Shown piece by piece: positions 27,818 to 37,642 of a stretch of 64,000 nucleotides of DNA (within the stretch, counting starts at the first letter, position 1; the number at the start of each line of letters is the position of its first letter). A model generated the notes under the pieces. It searched no databases, was not told the origin of the DNA, and was given only the letters and a program-made list of their open reading frames with translations. Source of the DNA: Brevundimonas sp. AJA228-03 (GTDB lineage: Bacteria; Pseudomonadota; Alphaproteobacteria; Caulobacterales; Caulobacteraceae). The DNA lies in assembly GCF_017795885.1 (NCBI RefSeq), contig NZ_CP059297.1:1-64000 (forward strand), written 5' to 3'. The position numbers were made by a program, and so were the translations under genes.

Positions 27818-30800
27818 TCAACGCAGTCCCGCCAACGCCTCATCCATCATCCCCTGCGGCACGGCCATCAGCTTCGGCCCGTCCGTCCACACCAGGGCCG
27901 CCTCGACCGGGCGATCCGGATACAGCCGCTTCAGCACCGCCACATAGACCGCCATCTGGGCCACATAGGCGGGGTCGGCGTCCTCGATCCGGTCCGGGGC
28001 GGGGCGGTTGGTCTTGTAGTCGACGACCAGGACCCGATCGGGCGTCACCACCAGCCGGTCGATCCGGCCACTGATCGACACGCCCGCCGGCAGCCCCGGT
28101 GCCGACCCGGTCAGCGCCACCTCCGCCCGCGATCCGGCCCCGAACACGGCCGAGAACCGGGCGTCCTCCAGCACCGCGAACGCAGCCGCGATCATCTCGT
28201 CGCGCTGATCGTCCGACAGGTCCCGCTCGCGCGCCAGCATCCGCCGCGCCGCGTCCGGACGTGCCGCCGGTTCGATCTCGGGCAGCCGCTCCAGTAGCCG
28301 GTGGATCAGGTCGCCGCGCCGGAACCGGCCCAGCGATACGCCCCCATCCGCCCCCGCGACCGCCAGCGGCGAGGGGGCCGACACCCGTTTGACCGCCTTC
28401 GCCTGCGACGGCGAGACATAGCGGGCCGACGGATCGACCGGTGGCATCGCCCGCGCCCAGTCCGGCACGACCGTCGCGGCCACCTCCGCCTCGCCCGCCC
28501 CCCGCTCGACCGCCACCGGATGGGCCCCGAACCGGCGGATCGGCTCGGAAACGCCCGGCTGGATCACCGCCTCGACCTGGCCCCGGTCCTCCAGCCGCCC
28601 GAAGGTCTCGCAGATCACGTCCCACCAGCTGCGCGCCTCCGGCTCGCGCGTCGCCGAGCGCCGCCCCATGACCACGATCCGGTCGCGCGCCCGCGTCAGG
28701 GCGACATAGAGCAGCCGCAGCGTCTCCTCGTCCGTCCGCTGGACCCGTGCCGCCCGCGCCAGGCTCGAGGCCTCGCAGTCGTCCTCCTTGCGCCCCGGAC
28801 ACATCAGCCAGGCCTCCGATCCGTCCGGCAGGGCGACCGGCATCAGACCGGGCCCTTGCGGCGTGGCCCGCTGGGTCGTGTCCGGCAGGATCACGATCGG
28901 TGCCTCCAGCCCCTTGGCCCCGTGCACGGTCATGACCCGCACCTCCGCCCGCGCGCCCTCCATCTCGCGCTTGACCTCCACGTCCGCCGCTTCCAGCAGG
29001 GATACGCAGGTCTCCAGATCCGACCCGCCCCGTTCCTCGGCCGACAGCACCTGGGCCAGGGTCTCGTCCAGCGCCTCGGCGGCCTCGGCCCCCAGCCGCG
29101 CCAGCACCCGCGCCCGCCCCGACCGCCCGGTCTCGTCCACCCGGTTCAGCACCCCGGCGAAGAAGGCGAACGGATCGCGGTCCCGCGCCTCGATCGCGAA
29201 TTGCAGAAAGGCCCTTGCCCGCGCCCAGGCCGGATGTTCGCCCGCCCGGTCGCACAGCGTGCGCCACAGGCCCGGGCGCTTCGGATCGGCACCGGCGAGT
29301 TCATAAAGACTGTCGGCGGGCCCGAAGTCCGGCACATCGCAGAACGGGCTGCGCAGCACCTCGGCAAGGCTCAGGTCGTCGTCCGGGTACAGGGCGAACC
29401 GCGCCACCGCGATCAGGTCATCGAACACGATATGGCTGGACAGCTTCAGCCGGTCCGCCCCGGCCACGGGCACGCCCGCAGTCTTCAGCGCCCGGATGAT
29501 CTCCTCGAACGTCGCGTCCCGCCGGCGCACCAGCACCAGGAAGTCACCATAGTGGCAGGGCCGCAGGACCCCGTCCTTCTTGTCATGGACGCCGACGCCC
29601 GCCTCGACCTGACGCCTGATGTCCGCCGCCAGCGCCCGCGCCAGCCGCTTTCGTCCACTGACCTCGCTCTCCAGATCGACCGGCTGGGTCCAGGCCTCGC
29701 GCTCGACCTTTGGCGGATCGACGAAGACGGGCCACAGATCCACGCAACCCGCCTGCCCCTGCCGGATCGCCGTATGCCGCGCGATCTCGCCCGTTTCCCC
29801 GACCAGGGCCCGCGCCCGCTCCGGGGTCACCTGGGCCTCGACATCGAAGAAGGCCGCATCGACGAATTCCAGCACCTCCGGCGTCGACCGGAAGGATGTC
29901 GCCAGCGGCACCGCCTGAAACGTCCGCCCGGCCCCGCGCGTCAGCCGTTCGAAATACTGGGCCTCCTCCAGCAGCCGTTCGGGCCGCGCCCCCTGGAAGG
30001 AATAGATCGACTGCTTCTGGTCGCCCACTGCGAACACGGTGCGCGGGATCTTCGGCTCCGATCCCCGCCGGGGCGCGCCGTCGCCGGAGAAGAATTCTCC
30101 CGTCAGGGCACGGACGATGTCCCACTGGTCCGGCGCAGTGTCCTGGGCCTCGTCGATCAGGACATGCTCGATGCCGCCGTCCAGCTTGAACAGCACCCAG
30201 GCCGCGGCCCCCGCCTCGGTCAGCAGCGCCCGCGTCCGGTCGACCAGGTCCGAAAAATCCAGCGCGCCCCTGGCTCGCTTCGCCGCCTCGTAGAGCGCCG
30301 CATGCGCCCCGGCCAGGGTCAGCACCTTGACCGTATCGTCCGCCACCCGCGCGGCCCGCAACGCCCCCTGGGTGGCCGTATATTTCGCCTGCATGTCCAC
30401 CAGCCAGGCCACGGCGGCCGGCGGGGCCTGCTTCGTTCCCATGGACGCGCGCGGCGTGCCCGATCCCGTCAGGAACACCGGCCCCAGCCCGGCGAAGGTC
30501 CAGTCCGGATACGCCACCGCCCGCATCCGCGCGGCGCAATCCTGATCCGTCTTCGACCCCGTCGCCATCGCATCGGCCGTCACGGTCCAGCGCACCGGAT
30601 CGACGAAACGCAGAAATTCCGCCTCGATCTCGCCCGGCGTCCGGTCCGGATCGGCCAATGCCAGAACGTGCGGCCCCGGGGCCTCTCCCGCTTCCCAACG
30701 GTCGATATAGGCGGTCAGCTTCAACCGCTCGCTCTCGATCATGGCCAGCAGGTTCTGGAACGCCCCCCAGTCCAGCTCGACCGCGAAATGGGAATAGGCC

Positions 30801-31348
30801 TCGGCCACCGGCCCGTCCGGATCGTCGTGCGCCACCCGCGCCAATGCCTGTCGCGCCTCGTGCGACAGGACGCGCGCCGCCTCGTTCTCCAGCACGGTGA
30901 AGCGCGGCGACACCCCGGCCTCCAGCGGAAACCGGCGCAACAGCTTCTCGCAGAAGGCGTGGATGGTCTGGATCTTCAGCCCGCCCGGCGTCTCCAGCGC
31001 CTGGGCGAACAGCTTTCGCGCCACCGACAGATCGGCCCCCGACAACGCCGCCGGATCGCGCCCGTCCAGCTTGGCCAGTTCGCCGGCCAGCACCCGGTCG
31101 TCGGCCACCGCCCAGTCGCCCAGCTTCTCGAACAGGCGGGCCTGCATCTCGGCCGCCGCCGCCTTGGTATAGGTCACGCACAGGATCTCGCCCGGCCCGA
31201 CGCCGGCCAGCAGCAATCGCGCCACCCGGTCGACCAGGGTCGTGGTCTTGCCCGATCCGGCATTGGCGGTGACGAAGACCGACAGGTCGGGATCGGCCGC
31301 CTTCCTCTGAGCGTCGTTCGCGCGGACGTCTGAATGAGGCACGCTCAT
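27818..31348 (-). CDS. addA: Double-strand break repair helicase AddA
   Basis: Helicase-nuclease subunit of the AddAB complex that resects double-strand breaks for RecA. The product is 1176 aa. It has a UvrD-type Walker A (ANAGSGKTTTLVDRV), DEAQDTAPDQWDI motif II, an LLYVALTRARDRIVVMG motif VI and a C-terminal PD-(D/E)xK nuclease (GRIDRLVVTPDRVLVVDYKTNRP). The ATG at 31348 overlaps the addB stop as ATGA; an upstream ATG at 31390 would lie inside addB. Last gene of the tsaE-amgK-murU-addB-addA chain. Confidence 0.96.
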   Translation of the reverse strand: MSVPHSDVRANDAQRKAADPDLSVFVTANAGSGKTTTLVDRVARLLLAGVGPGEILCVTYTKAAAAEMQARLFEKLGDWAVADDRVLAGELAKLDGRDPAALSGADLSVARKLFAQALETPGGLKIQTIHAFCEKLLRRFPLEAGVSPRFTVLENEAARVLSHEARQALARVAHDDPDGPVAEAYSHFAVELDWGAFQNLLAMIESERLKLTAYIDRWEAGEAPGPHVLALADPDRTPGEIEAEFLRFVDPVRWTVTADAMATGSKTDQDCAARMRAVAYPDWTFAGLGPVFLTGSGTPRASMGTKQAPPAAVAWLVDMQAKYTATQGALRAARVADDTVKVLTLAGAHAALYEAAKRARGALDFSDLVDRTRALLTEAGAAAWVLFKLDGGIEHVLIDEAQDTAPDQWDIVRALTGEFFSGDGAPRRGSEPKIPRTVFAVGDQKQSIYSFQGARPERLLEEAQYFERLTRGAGRTFQAVPLATSFRSTPEVLEFVDAAFFDVEAQVTPERARALVGETGEIARHTAIRQGQAGCVDLWPVFVDPPKVEREAWTQPVDLESEVSGRKRLARALAADIRRQVEAGVGVHDKKDGVLRPCHYGDFLVLVRRRDATFEEIIRALKTAGVPVAGADRLKLSSHIVFDDLIAVARFALYPDDDLSLAEVLRSPFCDVPDFGPADSLYELAGADPKRPGLWRTLCDRAGEHPAWARARAFLQFAIEARDRDPFAFFAGVLNRVDETGRSGRARVLARLGAEAAEALDETLAQVLSAEERGGSDLETCVSLLEAADVEVKREMEGARAEVRVMTVHGAKGLEAPIVILPDTTQRATPQGPGLMPVALPDGSEAWLMCPGRKEDDCEASSLARAARVQRTDEETLRLLYVALTRARDRIVVMGRRSATREPEARSWWDVICETFGRLEDRGQVEAVIQPGVSEPIRRFGAHPVAVERGAGEAEVAATVVPDWARAMPPVDPSARYVSPSQAKAVKRVSAPSPLAVAGADGGVSLGRFRRGDLIHRLLERLPEIEPAARPDAARRMLARERDLSDDQRDEMIAAAFAVLEDARFSAVFGAGSRAEVALTGSAPGLPAGVSISGRIDRLVVTPDRVLVVDYKTNRPAPDRIEDADPAYVAQMAVYVAVLKRLYPDRPVEAALVWTDGPKLMAVPQGMMDEALAGLR

Positions 31349-34300
31349 GCGTCGGCCTCCTCGTCCGCGCCGGCGACATGCCATTCCCAAAGACGCGCAA
31401 GATGGTCGTAGTTGCCGCCGAAATTGCCCATGAACTGCGGGGCCGCCCAGCTGACATAGGGGGTGTCGGGGTTGTCGAACGCGGCGATCCGGCGATTCAG
31501 GCCCTCCAGGGCCGCCTCCGCCATCTCTGCCGCGCCCGCCGGGTCATTTTTCGTCGGCACCGAGATGTCCGTGACCTTTCCTGGCTCTTTTCGACCGACG
31601 ATCTTCACATAAATGAGTTCGGACGCGTCGGTGGGCGGAGCGTGCGGCGCAAATCCACCATTGGCCAAGATTGCTGCCGTAAGGGTCAACTGAGGGGCAA
31701 AGCCCGCGCGAACCACTTTCGACTTGGCATGGTCTCCAGTCTTGAAGTCGATCACCGCGGCACCGTCGGCGTCCAGCTCGATCCGGTCGGCCCGCGCCGT
31801 CACCAAGAACGCTCCGCCCACGGACGGCACGGTCATCCGGCCTTCCACCTCGATCAGCAGGGTCGCGCCCCGCGCCCGCCTTTGCCGCTCGAAATCCGCC
31901 AGCCAGCGCGCGCTGTTTCGCGCCAGCGGCCGCTCGCGCGCCATCGCTGCCGCATCGAAGCCGCGATCGGTCATGGCCTCGTGCAGGAAACGCTCGATCT
32001 CGACGGCGCAGTCGTCCGGGATTTCGGCCGGCCAGGTCTCGAACACCCGCTGCAGGGACGCGTGTACCGCATCGCCCCGCGCCATCGCCTCGGCCGCGGC
32101 CCCCGGCCGGTCCATGACCCGCAGGCCGAGGATCCGCTGGGCATAGACCGCATAAGGATCGCGCACCCATCGCTCCACGCCCGTGACCGGCAGCTCTCGC
32201 GGCCGCCGATCCACCGGCGGCGTCGGTGCGGGGCGTCGGGCATAGGCCGGACGCGGATCGGCCGGAGCGTCCAGCACCCGCGCGACCTCCAGCGCCGGAC
32301 TCCGCCGCTCGATCTCGACGCGCGTGTCTTTGGAATTGGCCCCCCTGGTCAGCATCTCCAGCCGCCACAGCCAGCGCGAGCGGACCGCCGGCTGCCCGCC
32401 ACGCCGCTCGGTGTGGACCAGGATGGCCTCGGGCGCGCAGGCCGCCTGGACGAAATCCTGTGCCGTCTGCCCGACCCGCCGCTCGGGCGAGGGCAGGCCC
32501 AGGGCCGTCCGCATCGGTCGCGACAGGAAGGGATCGGTCGGCGCCGGTCCCGGCCAGACGCCCTCCTCCAGCCCCGCCAGGATCATCCGGTCGGCCCGCA
32601 CCAGCCGCGCCTCGATCGCCCCCAGGATGCGCAGCGACGGATGGGTCGCCCCGCCGGTCCGCACCGTCTGCTGGCGTAACAGGCTTCGGACCATTTCCGC
32701 GAAGTCGTCGGCCGATACCGCCCCCAGCGATGCCCCGGCCTCGATCAGCTGCGACAGCAGCGACGCCGCCGCCTCGCCGTCCGGCCCGGACCAGACGTCG
32801 ACCCCCGCCAGGGTCTCGACCAGCCCGGTCAGGCTCCGCGCCGCCGCGTCCAGCGACGCCTCCGGTCCAAAGGCCTCGGTCGCCGTCCCGCTCACCGTCT
32901 CCAGCCGATCCGCCAGCACCCGCGCCGTGCCCAGCCGCGCCAGCAAGGCCTCCGACGCCACCTTGCCGTCCCGCCGGGGCAGGGCCGCCTCGTCCAGCCG
33001 CCGCGCGACCCGCTTCCAGGCCTCCGCCGCTGCGCCCCGGAAGGCGACCTTCTCCAGCGTCCGCACGGCCTCACCCGTCGCCTCGGCCAGGGTCGTCAGC
33101 TCATGCTTCAGCACCGCCAGCACCGTCTGCGGCACCATCGGCCCGGCCATCCAGCGGGCGCACAGATCGACCAGCACCCCGACCGGCATCCGGTCCAGGG
33201 TCGCGCCGGACGAAGTGTCCGCCGTCACCCCCCACCGCTCCAGCCGCGCCGCGACCCGCCGCCCCAGCGCCAGATCCGGCGTGACAAGGGCGCAGGTCCG
33301 CCCGGGGACGTCCAGCGTCTCGCGCATCATCAGGGCGATGGCCCCGGCGGCCTCCTCCTCCGTCCGCGCCGAAACGACCGACAGACCTTCCAGCCCCGCC
33401 GCAATCGGATCGGCCGCCTGCCCCGCCGCCGCCGCCTCGGCCCGCAGCCGCGAAATCTCGGTGCGCCAGTCCGCCGTCGCATCCGCGGGTCGCAGCGCCT
33501 CGTGGATCAGCCGCTGACGGGCCAGGCCCCTGGCCTCCACCCGCGCCTCTATCGGCCGCCGGAACCAGGGCCGCACCGCGCCCCGCTCGACCCCGTGATC
33601 GTCCAGCAGCCGCTTCAATGCGCTCTGCGGATGCGGTTCGTCGATCGCTGCCCAGGCCGCCGCGTCCAGATCGGCGTCCAGCCCCGGCAGGACGACACAT
33701 CCCATGGGAGCCTTCGCCACCGCTGCCAGCACGGCCGCCGCCGCCTTGACCGTGCCCGTCGATCCGGCCGCGATCACGGGCCCCTGTGGCGGATGGCTGT
33801 CCCATCGCGCGGCCAGCATCCGCAGCAGCTTCGTCCGTCGCCAGGACGCATCGACCAGCCCCATCACCTCCAGCCGCTTGGGCCAGGCATGGACCGCCAG
33901 CCCCAGGAAGGTCGCCGACGCCTGCCAGTGTTCGGCCATGTCCTCGGGGGCCAGGGCGGCGACCCGTTCGGGCTCGACCACCTCCTCGATGTGGCAGGAA
34001 TCGAGGAAGGCTCCCAGGCTGTCGGCCAGCTCCAGCGCCCGCATCGGCGGCATGCCCGACGCGAACTCCTCCACGATCATCCGCGCCATCTCGAACCGGC
34101 GCGTCAGGGGCGCGATGGCCGGCGGCAGGTCCAGACCCAGTTCCCCCGGCGAGAACGGCGGCTCGTCCTCCTCCAGATCGCCCAGCGGCCGCGCCTGGGG
34201 CAGCAGCACCGGCCGGTCACCCGCTTGAGTGGCCAACGCCGCCCCGAACGCCCGCGCCGCGCGCCGGTTGGGCAGCAGGAGGGTCGCGTCCGACAGGGCC

Positions 34301-34422
34301 TCCGGCGGATGGTCCCCCAGCCAGTCCAGCACGCCCGCCGCCAGATCGTCGAGGAAGGGCCGATGCGCGGGGATCGCGAACCAGCGCGGCGTGTCGCCGG
34401 CAAAGGGATCGAAGGCGGTCAC
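31345..34422 (-). CDS. addB: Double-strand break repair protein AddB
   Basis: Partner of AddA, 1025 aa, alphaproteobacterial type. The N-terminal inactive-helicase part includes TLLLPNRRAARAFGAAL and FSPGELGLDLPP. The C-terminal nuclease domain carries VERWVRDPYAVYAQRILGL, RADRIELDADGAAVIDFKTGD (the D-x-K catalytic motif) and a Tyr/Gln-rich end. Overlaps both murU (ATGA at 34419) and addA (ATGA at 31345), so its translation is coupled to both. Confidence 0.94.
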   Translation of the reverse strand: MTAFDPFAGDTPRWFAIPAHRPFLDDLAAGVLDWLGDHPPEALSDATLLLPNRRAARAFGAALATQAGDRPVLLPQARPLGDLEEDEPPFSPGELGLDLPPAIAPLTRRFEMARMIVEEFASGMPPMRALELADSLGAFLDSCHIEEVVEPERVAALAPEDMAEHWQASATFLGLAVHAWPKRLEVMGLVDASWRRTKLLRMLAARWDSHPPQGPVIAAGSTGTVKAAAAVLAAVAKAPMGCVVLPGLDADLDAAAWAAIDEPHPQSALKRLLDDHGVERGAVRPWFRRPIEARVEARGLARQRLIHEALRPADATADWRTEISRLRAEAAAAGQAADPIAAGLEGLSVVSARTEEEAAGAIALMMRETLDVPGRTCALVTPDLALGRRVAARLERWGVTADTSSGATLDRMPVGVLVDLCARWMAGPMVPQTVLAVLKHELTTLAEATGEAVRTLEKVAFRGAAAEAWKRVARRLDEAALPRRDGKVASEALLARLGTARVLADRLETVSGTATEAFGPEASLDAAARSLTGLVETLAGVDVWSGPDGEAAASLLSQLIEAGASLGAVSADDFAEMVRSLLRQQTVRTGGATHPSLRILGAIEARLVRADRMILAGLEEGVWPGPAPTDPFLSRPMRTALGLPSPERRVGQTAQDFVQAACAPEAILVHTERRGGQPAVRSRWLWRLEMLTRGANSKDTRVEIERRSPALEVARVLDAPADPRPAYARRPAPTPPVDRRPRELPVTGVERWVRDPYAVYAQRILGLRVMDRPGAAAEAMARGDAVHASLQRVFETWPAEIPDDCAVEIERFLHEAMTDRGFDAAAMARERPLARNSARWLADFERQRRARGATLLIEVEGRMTVPSVGGAFLVTARADRIELDADGAAVIDFKTGDHAKSKVVRAGFAPQLTLTAAILANGGFAPHAPPTDASELIYVKIVGRKEPGKVTDISVPTKNDPAGAAEMAEAALEGLNRRIAAFDNPDTPYVSWAAPQFMGNFGGNYDHLARLWEWHVAGADEEADA

Positions 34423-35141
34423 GCGCTCCCTAACCGGACTTCGGCCTCGTCTCTGGCCTGCGGATCACCGACGTGCATCCAGTCGCCGTCCAGAACACAG
34501 CCGTACAGCCGCCCCGCCGCCGCCGACGCGCGCCACAGCGGGCTCAGCGAGAATGCGCCGTCCGGCCCACCGTCCGCATAGTCCGACCGCGTGATGTGGA
34601 CGCCCATATAGGCGAAAGGGGCCGAGGCCGCCTCGCCCCGGAAGGTCAGCCGCCCATCGCTGCCGAGGAAGAAGTCTCCGTCCCCCTCGAAGCCGATCGA
34701 TCCCTCGCGCCGCGCCAGCAACAGACAGGCGTCCATCGCCGCCGGGTCCCACAGCCGCGCCAGTTCATCGGCCCAGCCCGCCCCGGACGCGCCGTCGGTC
34801 CAGACACTGTCGATATTGGCCACGAACACGGCCCCGTCACCGAGCAGGGGTCTGGCCTTCTTCAGCCCGCCGCCCGTCTCCAGCAGCGCCTCGCGTTCAT
34901 CAGAAATCGCGATCTCCGGCCCCCGTCCCCGCGCCGCCAGATGCGCCTCCAGCCGGTCCGCGTACCAGTGGACGTTGACCACGGCCCGCTCGACCCCCGC
35001 CTCGACCAGCCGGTCCAGCACATGGTCGATCAGTGCCCGCCCCCCGACCTCGACCAGGGCCTTGGGCCGGTCATCCGTCAGCGGCCGCATCCGCGTGCCC
35101 AACCCGGCGGCCAGCACCATCGCCGTCTTCGGAGCGGTCAT
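34419..35141 (-). CDS. murU: N-acetylmuramate-1-phosphate uridylyltransferase MurU
   Basis: Converts MurNAc-1-phosphate and UTP to UDP-MurNAc in the peptidoglycan recycling shortcut that bypasses MurA. The product is 240 aa. The nucleotidyltransferase motif AMVLAAGLGTRMRPLTDDRPKALVEVGG is at the N-terminus, followed by LETGGGLKKARPLLG and NIDSVWTDG. The ATG at 35141 overlaps the amgK stop, giving the kinase-uridylyltransferase pair known from Pseudomonas and Caulobacter. A general sugar-1-phosphate nucleotidyltransferase is the only alternative. Confidence 0.92.
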   Translation of the reverse strand: MTAPKTAMVLAAGLGTRMRPLTDDRPKALVEVGGRALIDHVLDRLVEAGVERAVVNVHWYADRLEAHLAARGRGPEIAISDEREALLETGGGLKKARPLLGDGAVFVANIDSVWTDGASGAGWADELARLWDPAAMDACLLLARREGSIGFEGDGDFFLGSDGRLTFRGEAASAPFAYMGVHITRSDYADGGPDGAFSLSPLWRASAAAGRLYGCVLDGDWMHVGDPQARDEAEVRLGSA

Positions 35142-36238
35142 GCCCGCACTCCGTCCGGCACATACCGGTCGAACCAGCGCGCCACGCCTTCCAGACCGGG
35201 CTTCTTCAGATTGGCATTCAGGTGTCGCCACATCCTCGGCATGAAGCCCGCATAGCGTGGCTTGCCGTCGCGCACGATCAGGCGCGCGAAGATACCCAGG
35301 ATCCGCGCCTCGTTCAGCGCCGCCAGCCCGGCATAGGACCGCAGGAAGGCTGCGCGGTCATCCACTGCCGCCAGGGCGAAATACCGCTCCAGCGCCTCGG
35401 CCTCCAGCGCGCCAGACACATCGCGCCGCGCGTCCTGCAGCAGCGAATGCAGGTCCCAGCCGGGGTGCGCCCGCACCGCATCCTGGAAATCGATCATCCC
35501 CACCCGCGCCGCGCCCTGCCGCTCGGGCAGCCAGATCAGGTTCTCGGCGTGATAGTCGCGGTGGGCCACGACGCTGGCCCCCGCCGCGCCCTCGGCCACC
35601 ACCGGGGCCCAGGCTGCGTGCCAGTCCGCGCGGGCCGTCTCGTCGAACACCAGCTCGGGCTTCAGCTTCGGCAACCACTCGACGAACAGATCGGCCCCAC
35701 CCTGCAGGGCCGTCTCGTCATAGACCTGAAGGGGCCAGTCGCCCGCCGCCCCGCTCAGGACGTCCGGCGTCGGCGCGGCATGCAGGGTCGCCAGCGCCTC
35801 GACCGCCGCCAGATACAGGGGCACCTCGTCGGTCCCGGCCTCGATCACCCGCGCGAACAGGTCGTCCCCGAAATCCTCCAGCACGGCCAGCCCGGCCGGC
35901 GCATCCACCGCCCCGATATCCGGGGCCGACAGCCCCACTGAGCGCAAATGCGCCGCCACGGCCGCGAAGGCCTCGATCCGACCGGCCGACAGCCGCGCGA
36001 TCGCGTTCCAGCCCTCGGCCTTCCTCCGCTCCGGCGACCACGACGGATCGGCCGGCGGGCTTTCGGCCGCCGCGACCTGATCCATCAGCATCAGGGAGGT
36101 CCCCGACGCCGTCGTCAGCCGCTCGTACCGCCGCGTCGAGGCATCCCCCGGCAGCGGCATGCGCGCGGCCTCGCCCAGCCCCGCCTGGTTCAGGAAGGCG
36201 ACCCGTTGGGCCTCTCGCTCGTGTTCGACCTCAGCCAT
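35138..36238 (-). CDS. amgK: N-acetylmuramate/N-acetylglucosamine anomeric kinase AmgK
   Basis: Phosphorylates the anomeric position of MurNAc and GlcNAc during cell-wall recycling. The 366-aa aminoglycoside-phosphotransferase fold shows LPGDASTRRYERL near the start, VVAHRDYHAENLIWLPE (the HxDxxxxN-type catalytic loop with Asp) and MIDFQDAVRAHPGWDL for metal binding. The gene overlaps tsaE by 8 bp and murU by 4 bp. This pathway confers intrinsic fosfomycin tolerance in relatives. Confidence 0.92.
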   Translation of the reverse strand: MAEVEHEREAQRVAFLNQAGLGEAARMPLPGDASTRRYERLTTASGTSLMLMDQVAAAESPPADPSWSPERRKAEGWNAIARLSAGRIEAFAAVAAHLRSVGLSAPDIGAVDAPAGLAVLEDFGDDLFARVIEAGTDEVPLYLAAVEALATLHAAPTPDVLSGAAGDWPLQVYDETALQGGADLFVEWLPKLKPELVFDETARADWHAAWAPVVAEGAAGASVVAHRDYHAENLIWLPERQGAARVGMIDFQDAVRAHPGWDLHSLLQDARRDVSGALEAEALERYFALAAVDDRAAFLRSYAGLAALNEARILGIFARLIVRDGKPRYAGFMPRMWRHLNANLKKPGLEGVARWFDRYVPDGVRA

Positions 36239-36713
36239 TCAGTCCTTCGATCCCCGCATCGATCTTCCCTGCCCATGCCCCTACGCCAGAAACGGTCGCA
36301 ACGCGGCCGTCGCCGTCTTCCGACAATACGATCGACAGCCGGTCCGGCCCCAGCGCCCGCTCCAGATCGTCCCCCAGCCGCTCGGGCCACTCGATCAGGG
36401 CACATCCCACATCCAGCGCCTCGTCCAGACCGATCTCGAACGCCTCTTCCGACCGGGTCAGGCGATAGAGGTCGAAATGGGCGACGGGCGGATCGGTCTC
36501 GTAGAACTGCACCAGGGTGAAGGTCGGCGACGGAACGTCCTCGTCCGGCCCGGTCAGCGCCCGGATCAGCCCGCGCGCCAGCGTCGACTTGCCCATGCCC
36601 AGCGGCCCCTGCAGCAGGATCGCCTCGCCGACGCCCAGCGATCCGGCCAGCGCCGCTCCCAGCGCCGTCGTCGCCGCCTCATCGGCCAGGGTCACCGCGA
36701 CCACACCGCTCAT
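36231..36713 (-). CDS. tsaE: tRNA threonylcarbamoyladenosine biosynthesis ATPase TsaE
   Basis: ATPase of the TsaBDE complex that makes t6A37 in tRNAs reading ANN codons. The product is 160 aa. It has the P-loop GPLGMGKST (residues about 35-43), SPTFTLVQFYET and HFDLYRLTRSEEAFEIGLDEAL, all typical of TsaE. Its start lies within the stop region of the upstream acyltransferase gene (overlap at 36710-36713), so it belongs to the same transcript. Confidence 0.95.
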   Translation of the reverse strand: MSGVVAVTLADEAATTALGAALAGSLGVGEAILLQGPLGMGKSTLARGLIRALTGPDEDVPSPTFTLVQFYETDPPVAHFDLYRLTRSEEAFEIGLDEALDVGCALIEWPERLGDDLERALGPDRLSIVLSEDGDGRVATVSGVGAWAGKIDAGIEGLNG

Positions 36714-37594
36714 GCGAAGTCCGCATCGGGCTGGGAAGCCAGGACCCGCTCCGTAAAGGCCTTCAGCGCATAGGTCGCCCGCGACGCGTCGATATCCAGT
36801 CGCGACGGCGGGATCGCCTTGCCGACGCTCAGCCGGAACGGCTTCTTTCGCTTGTTCAACAGCTCGTGGAACAGGGTGATGTCCCGCAGTTCCTGCGACA
36901 CACGGTTAAACAGATGGAACAGGGTCGAGTTCGGACCCGTCACATGGATCGGGATGATCGGGGCCCCGTATTTCCGCGCCATCGAGGCGGCTGTCGGGGC
37001 CCATTCCGGATCGGTCAGGGTCCCGTCCTTGCCCGCCCGCGCCAGCCGACCCGCCGGGAACATGACGATGCAGCGCTCGGCCTCGAACGCCGCCCTGGCG
37101 GCTTCCAGCGTGGCGCGGGTCTTCTCGCGCGTCCGCTTCTCGATCACCCACTCGACCGGGATCAGCACCTCGGACAGCCGCGGCGAGACGCGCAGCGCAT
37201 CGGCATTTGCGAACCAGATCGCGTCGGGCCGGCGCGTGCGGAGGGCGTCATAAACGGCAATCCCGTCGGCGATCCCGGTCGGATGGTTGCACACCACCAC
37301 GCACCGCCCCGTCGTCGGCACCCGCTCCAGGTTCAACGACGAGACCTTTAGGTCCAGCAGGTTGGACACATGCTCAAGCGTCCCCTGCCCCGAAAGATGG
37401 GCGATGGCGTCGGCCATCCGCCGCGCCTTGCCGTAGCCGAGCAGCGCATACAGCCCCGGCCGCACCAGGGGCCAGAACGGCGAACCCGTCAGCCCCGGCG
37501 CCCGCTCGGCGATCAGCACATCGACGATATGGTCTTGCCCGCGCGCGGTCGGCGTCGGCACAGGGTCGGCAGGGGTCGGAAGCGAAGCAGCCAT
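36710..37594 (-). CDS. Lysophospholipid acyltransferase (PlsC-like)
   Basis: Predicted membrane-associated glycerolipid acyltransferase, 294 aa. The acceptor/catalytic block is VVVCNHPTGIADGIAVYD: His and Asp are spaced HX5D instead of the usual HX4D. IVMFPAGRLARAGKDG is the FPxG-type glycerol-phosphate motif, and APIIPIHVTGPNS follows. The subgroup resembles LPLATs of the ornithine-lipid/unknown-substrate type rather than canonical PlsC. Overlaps tsaE by 4 bp. Substrate is not known. Confidence 0.82.
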   Translation of the reverse strand: MAASLPTPADPVPTPTARGQDHIVDVLIAERAPGLTGSPFWPLVRPGLYALLGYGKARRMADAIAHLSGQGTLEHVSNLLDLKVSSLNLERVPTTGRCVVVCNHPTGIADGIAVYDALRTRRPDAIWFANADALRVSPRLSEVLIPVEWVIEKRTREKTRATLEAARAAFEAERCIVMFPAGRLARAGKDGTLTDPEWAPTAASMARKYGAPIIPIHVTGPNSTLFHLFNRVSQELRDITLFHELLNKRKKPFRLSVGKAIPPSRLDIDASRATYALKAFTERVLASQPDADFA

Positions 37595-37642
37595 TCGCGA
37601 CCCTTGTCGCCTCTGGCGGGAAGGCAGGCAAGCGGGTGGCTG

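Noticed and set aside
28301..31333. A 1010-codon open frame on the plus strand
   Set aside because: Lies entirely antisense to addA. Its product is Arg/Pro/His-rich, the usual shadow of GC-rich coding DNA, and matches no family.
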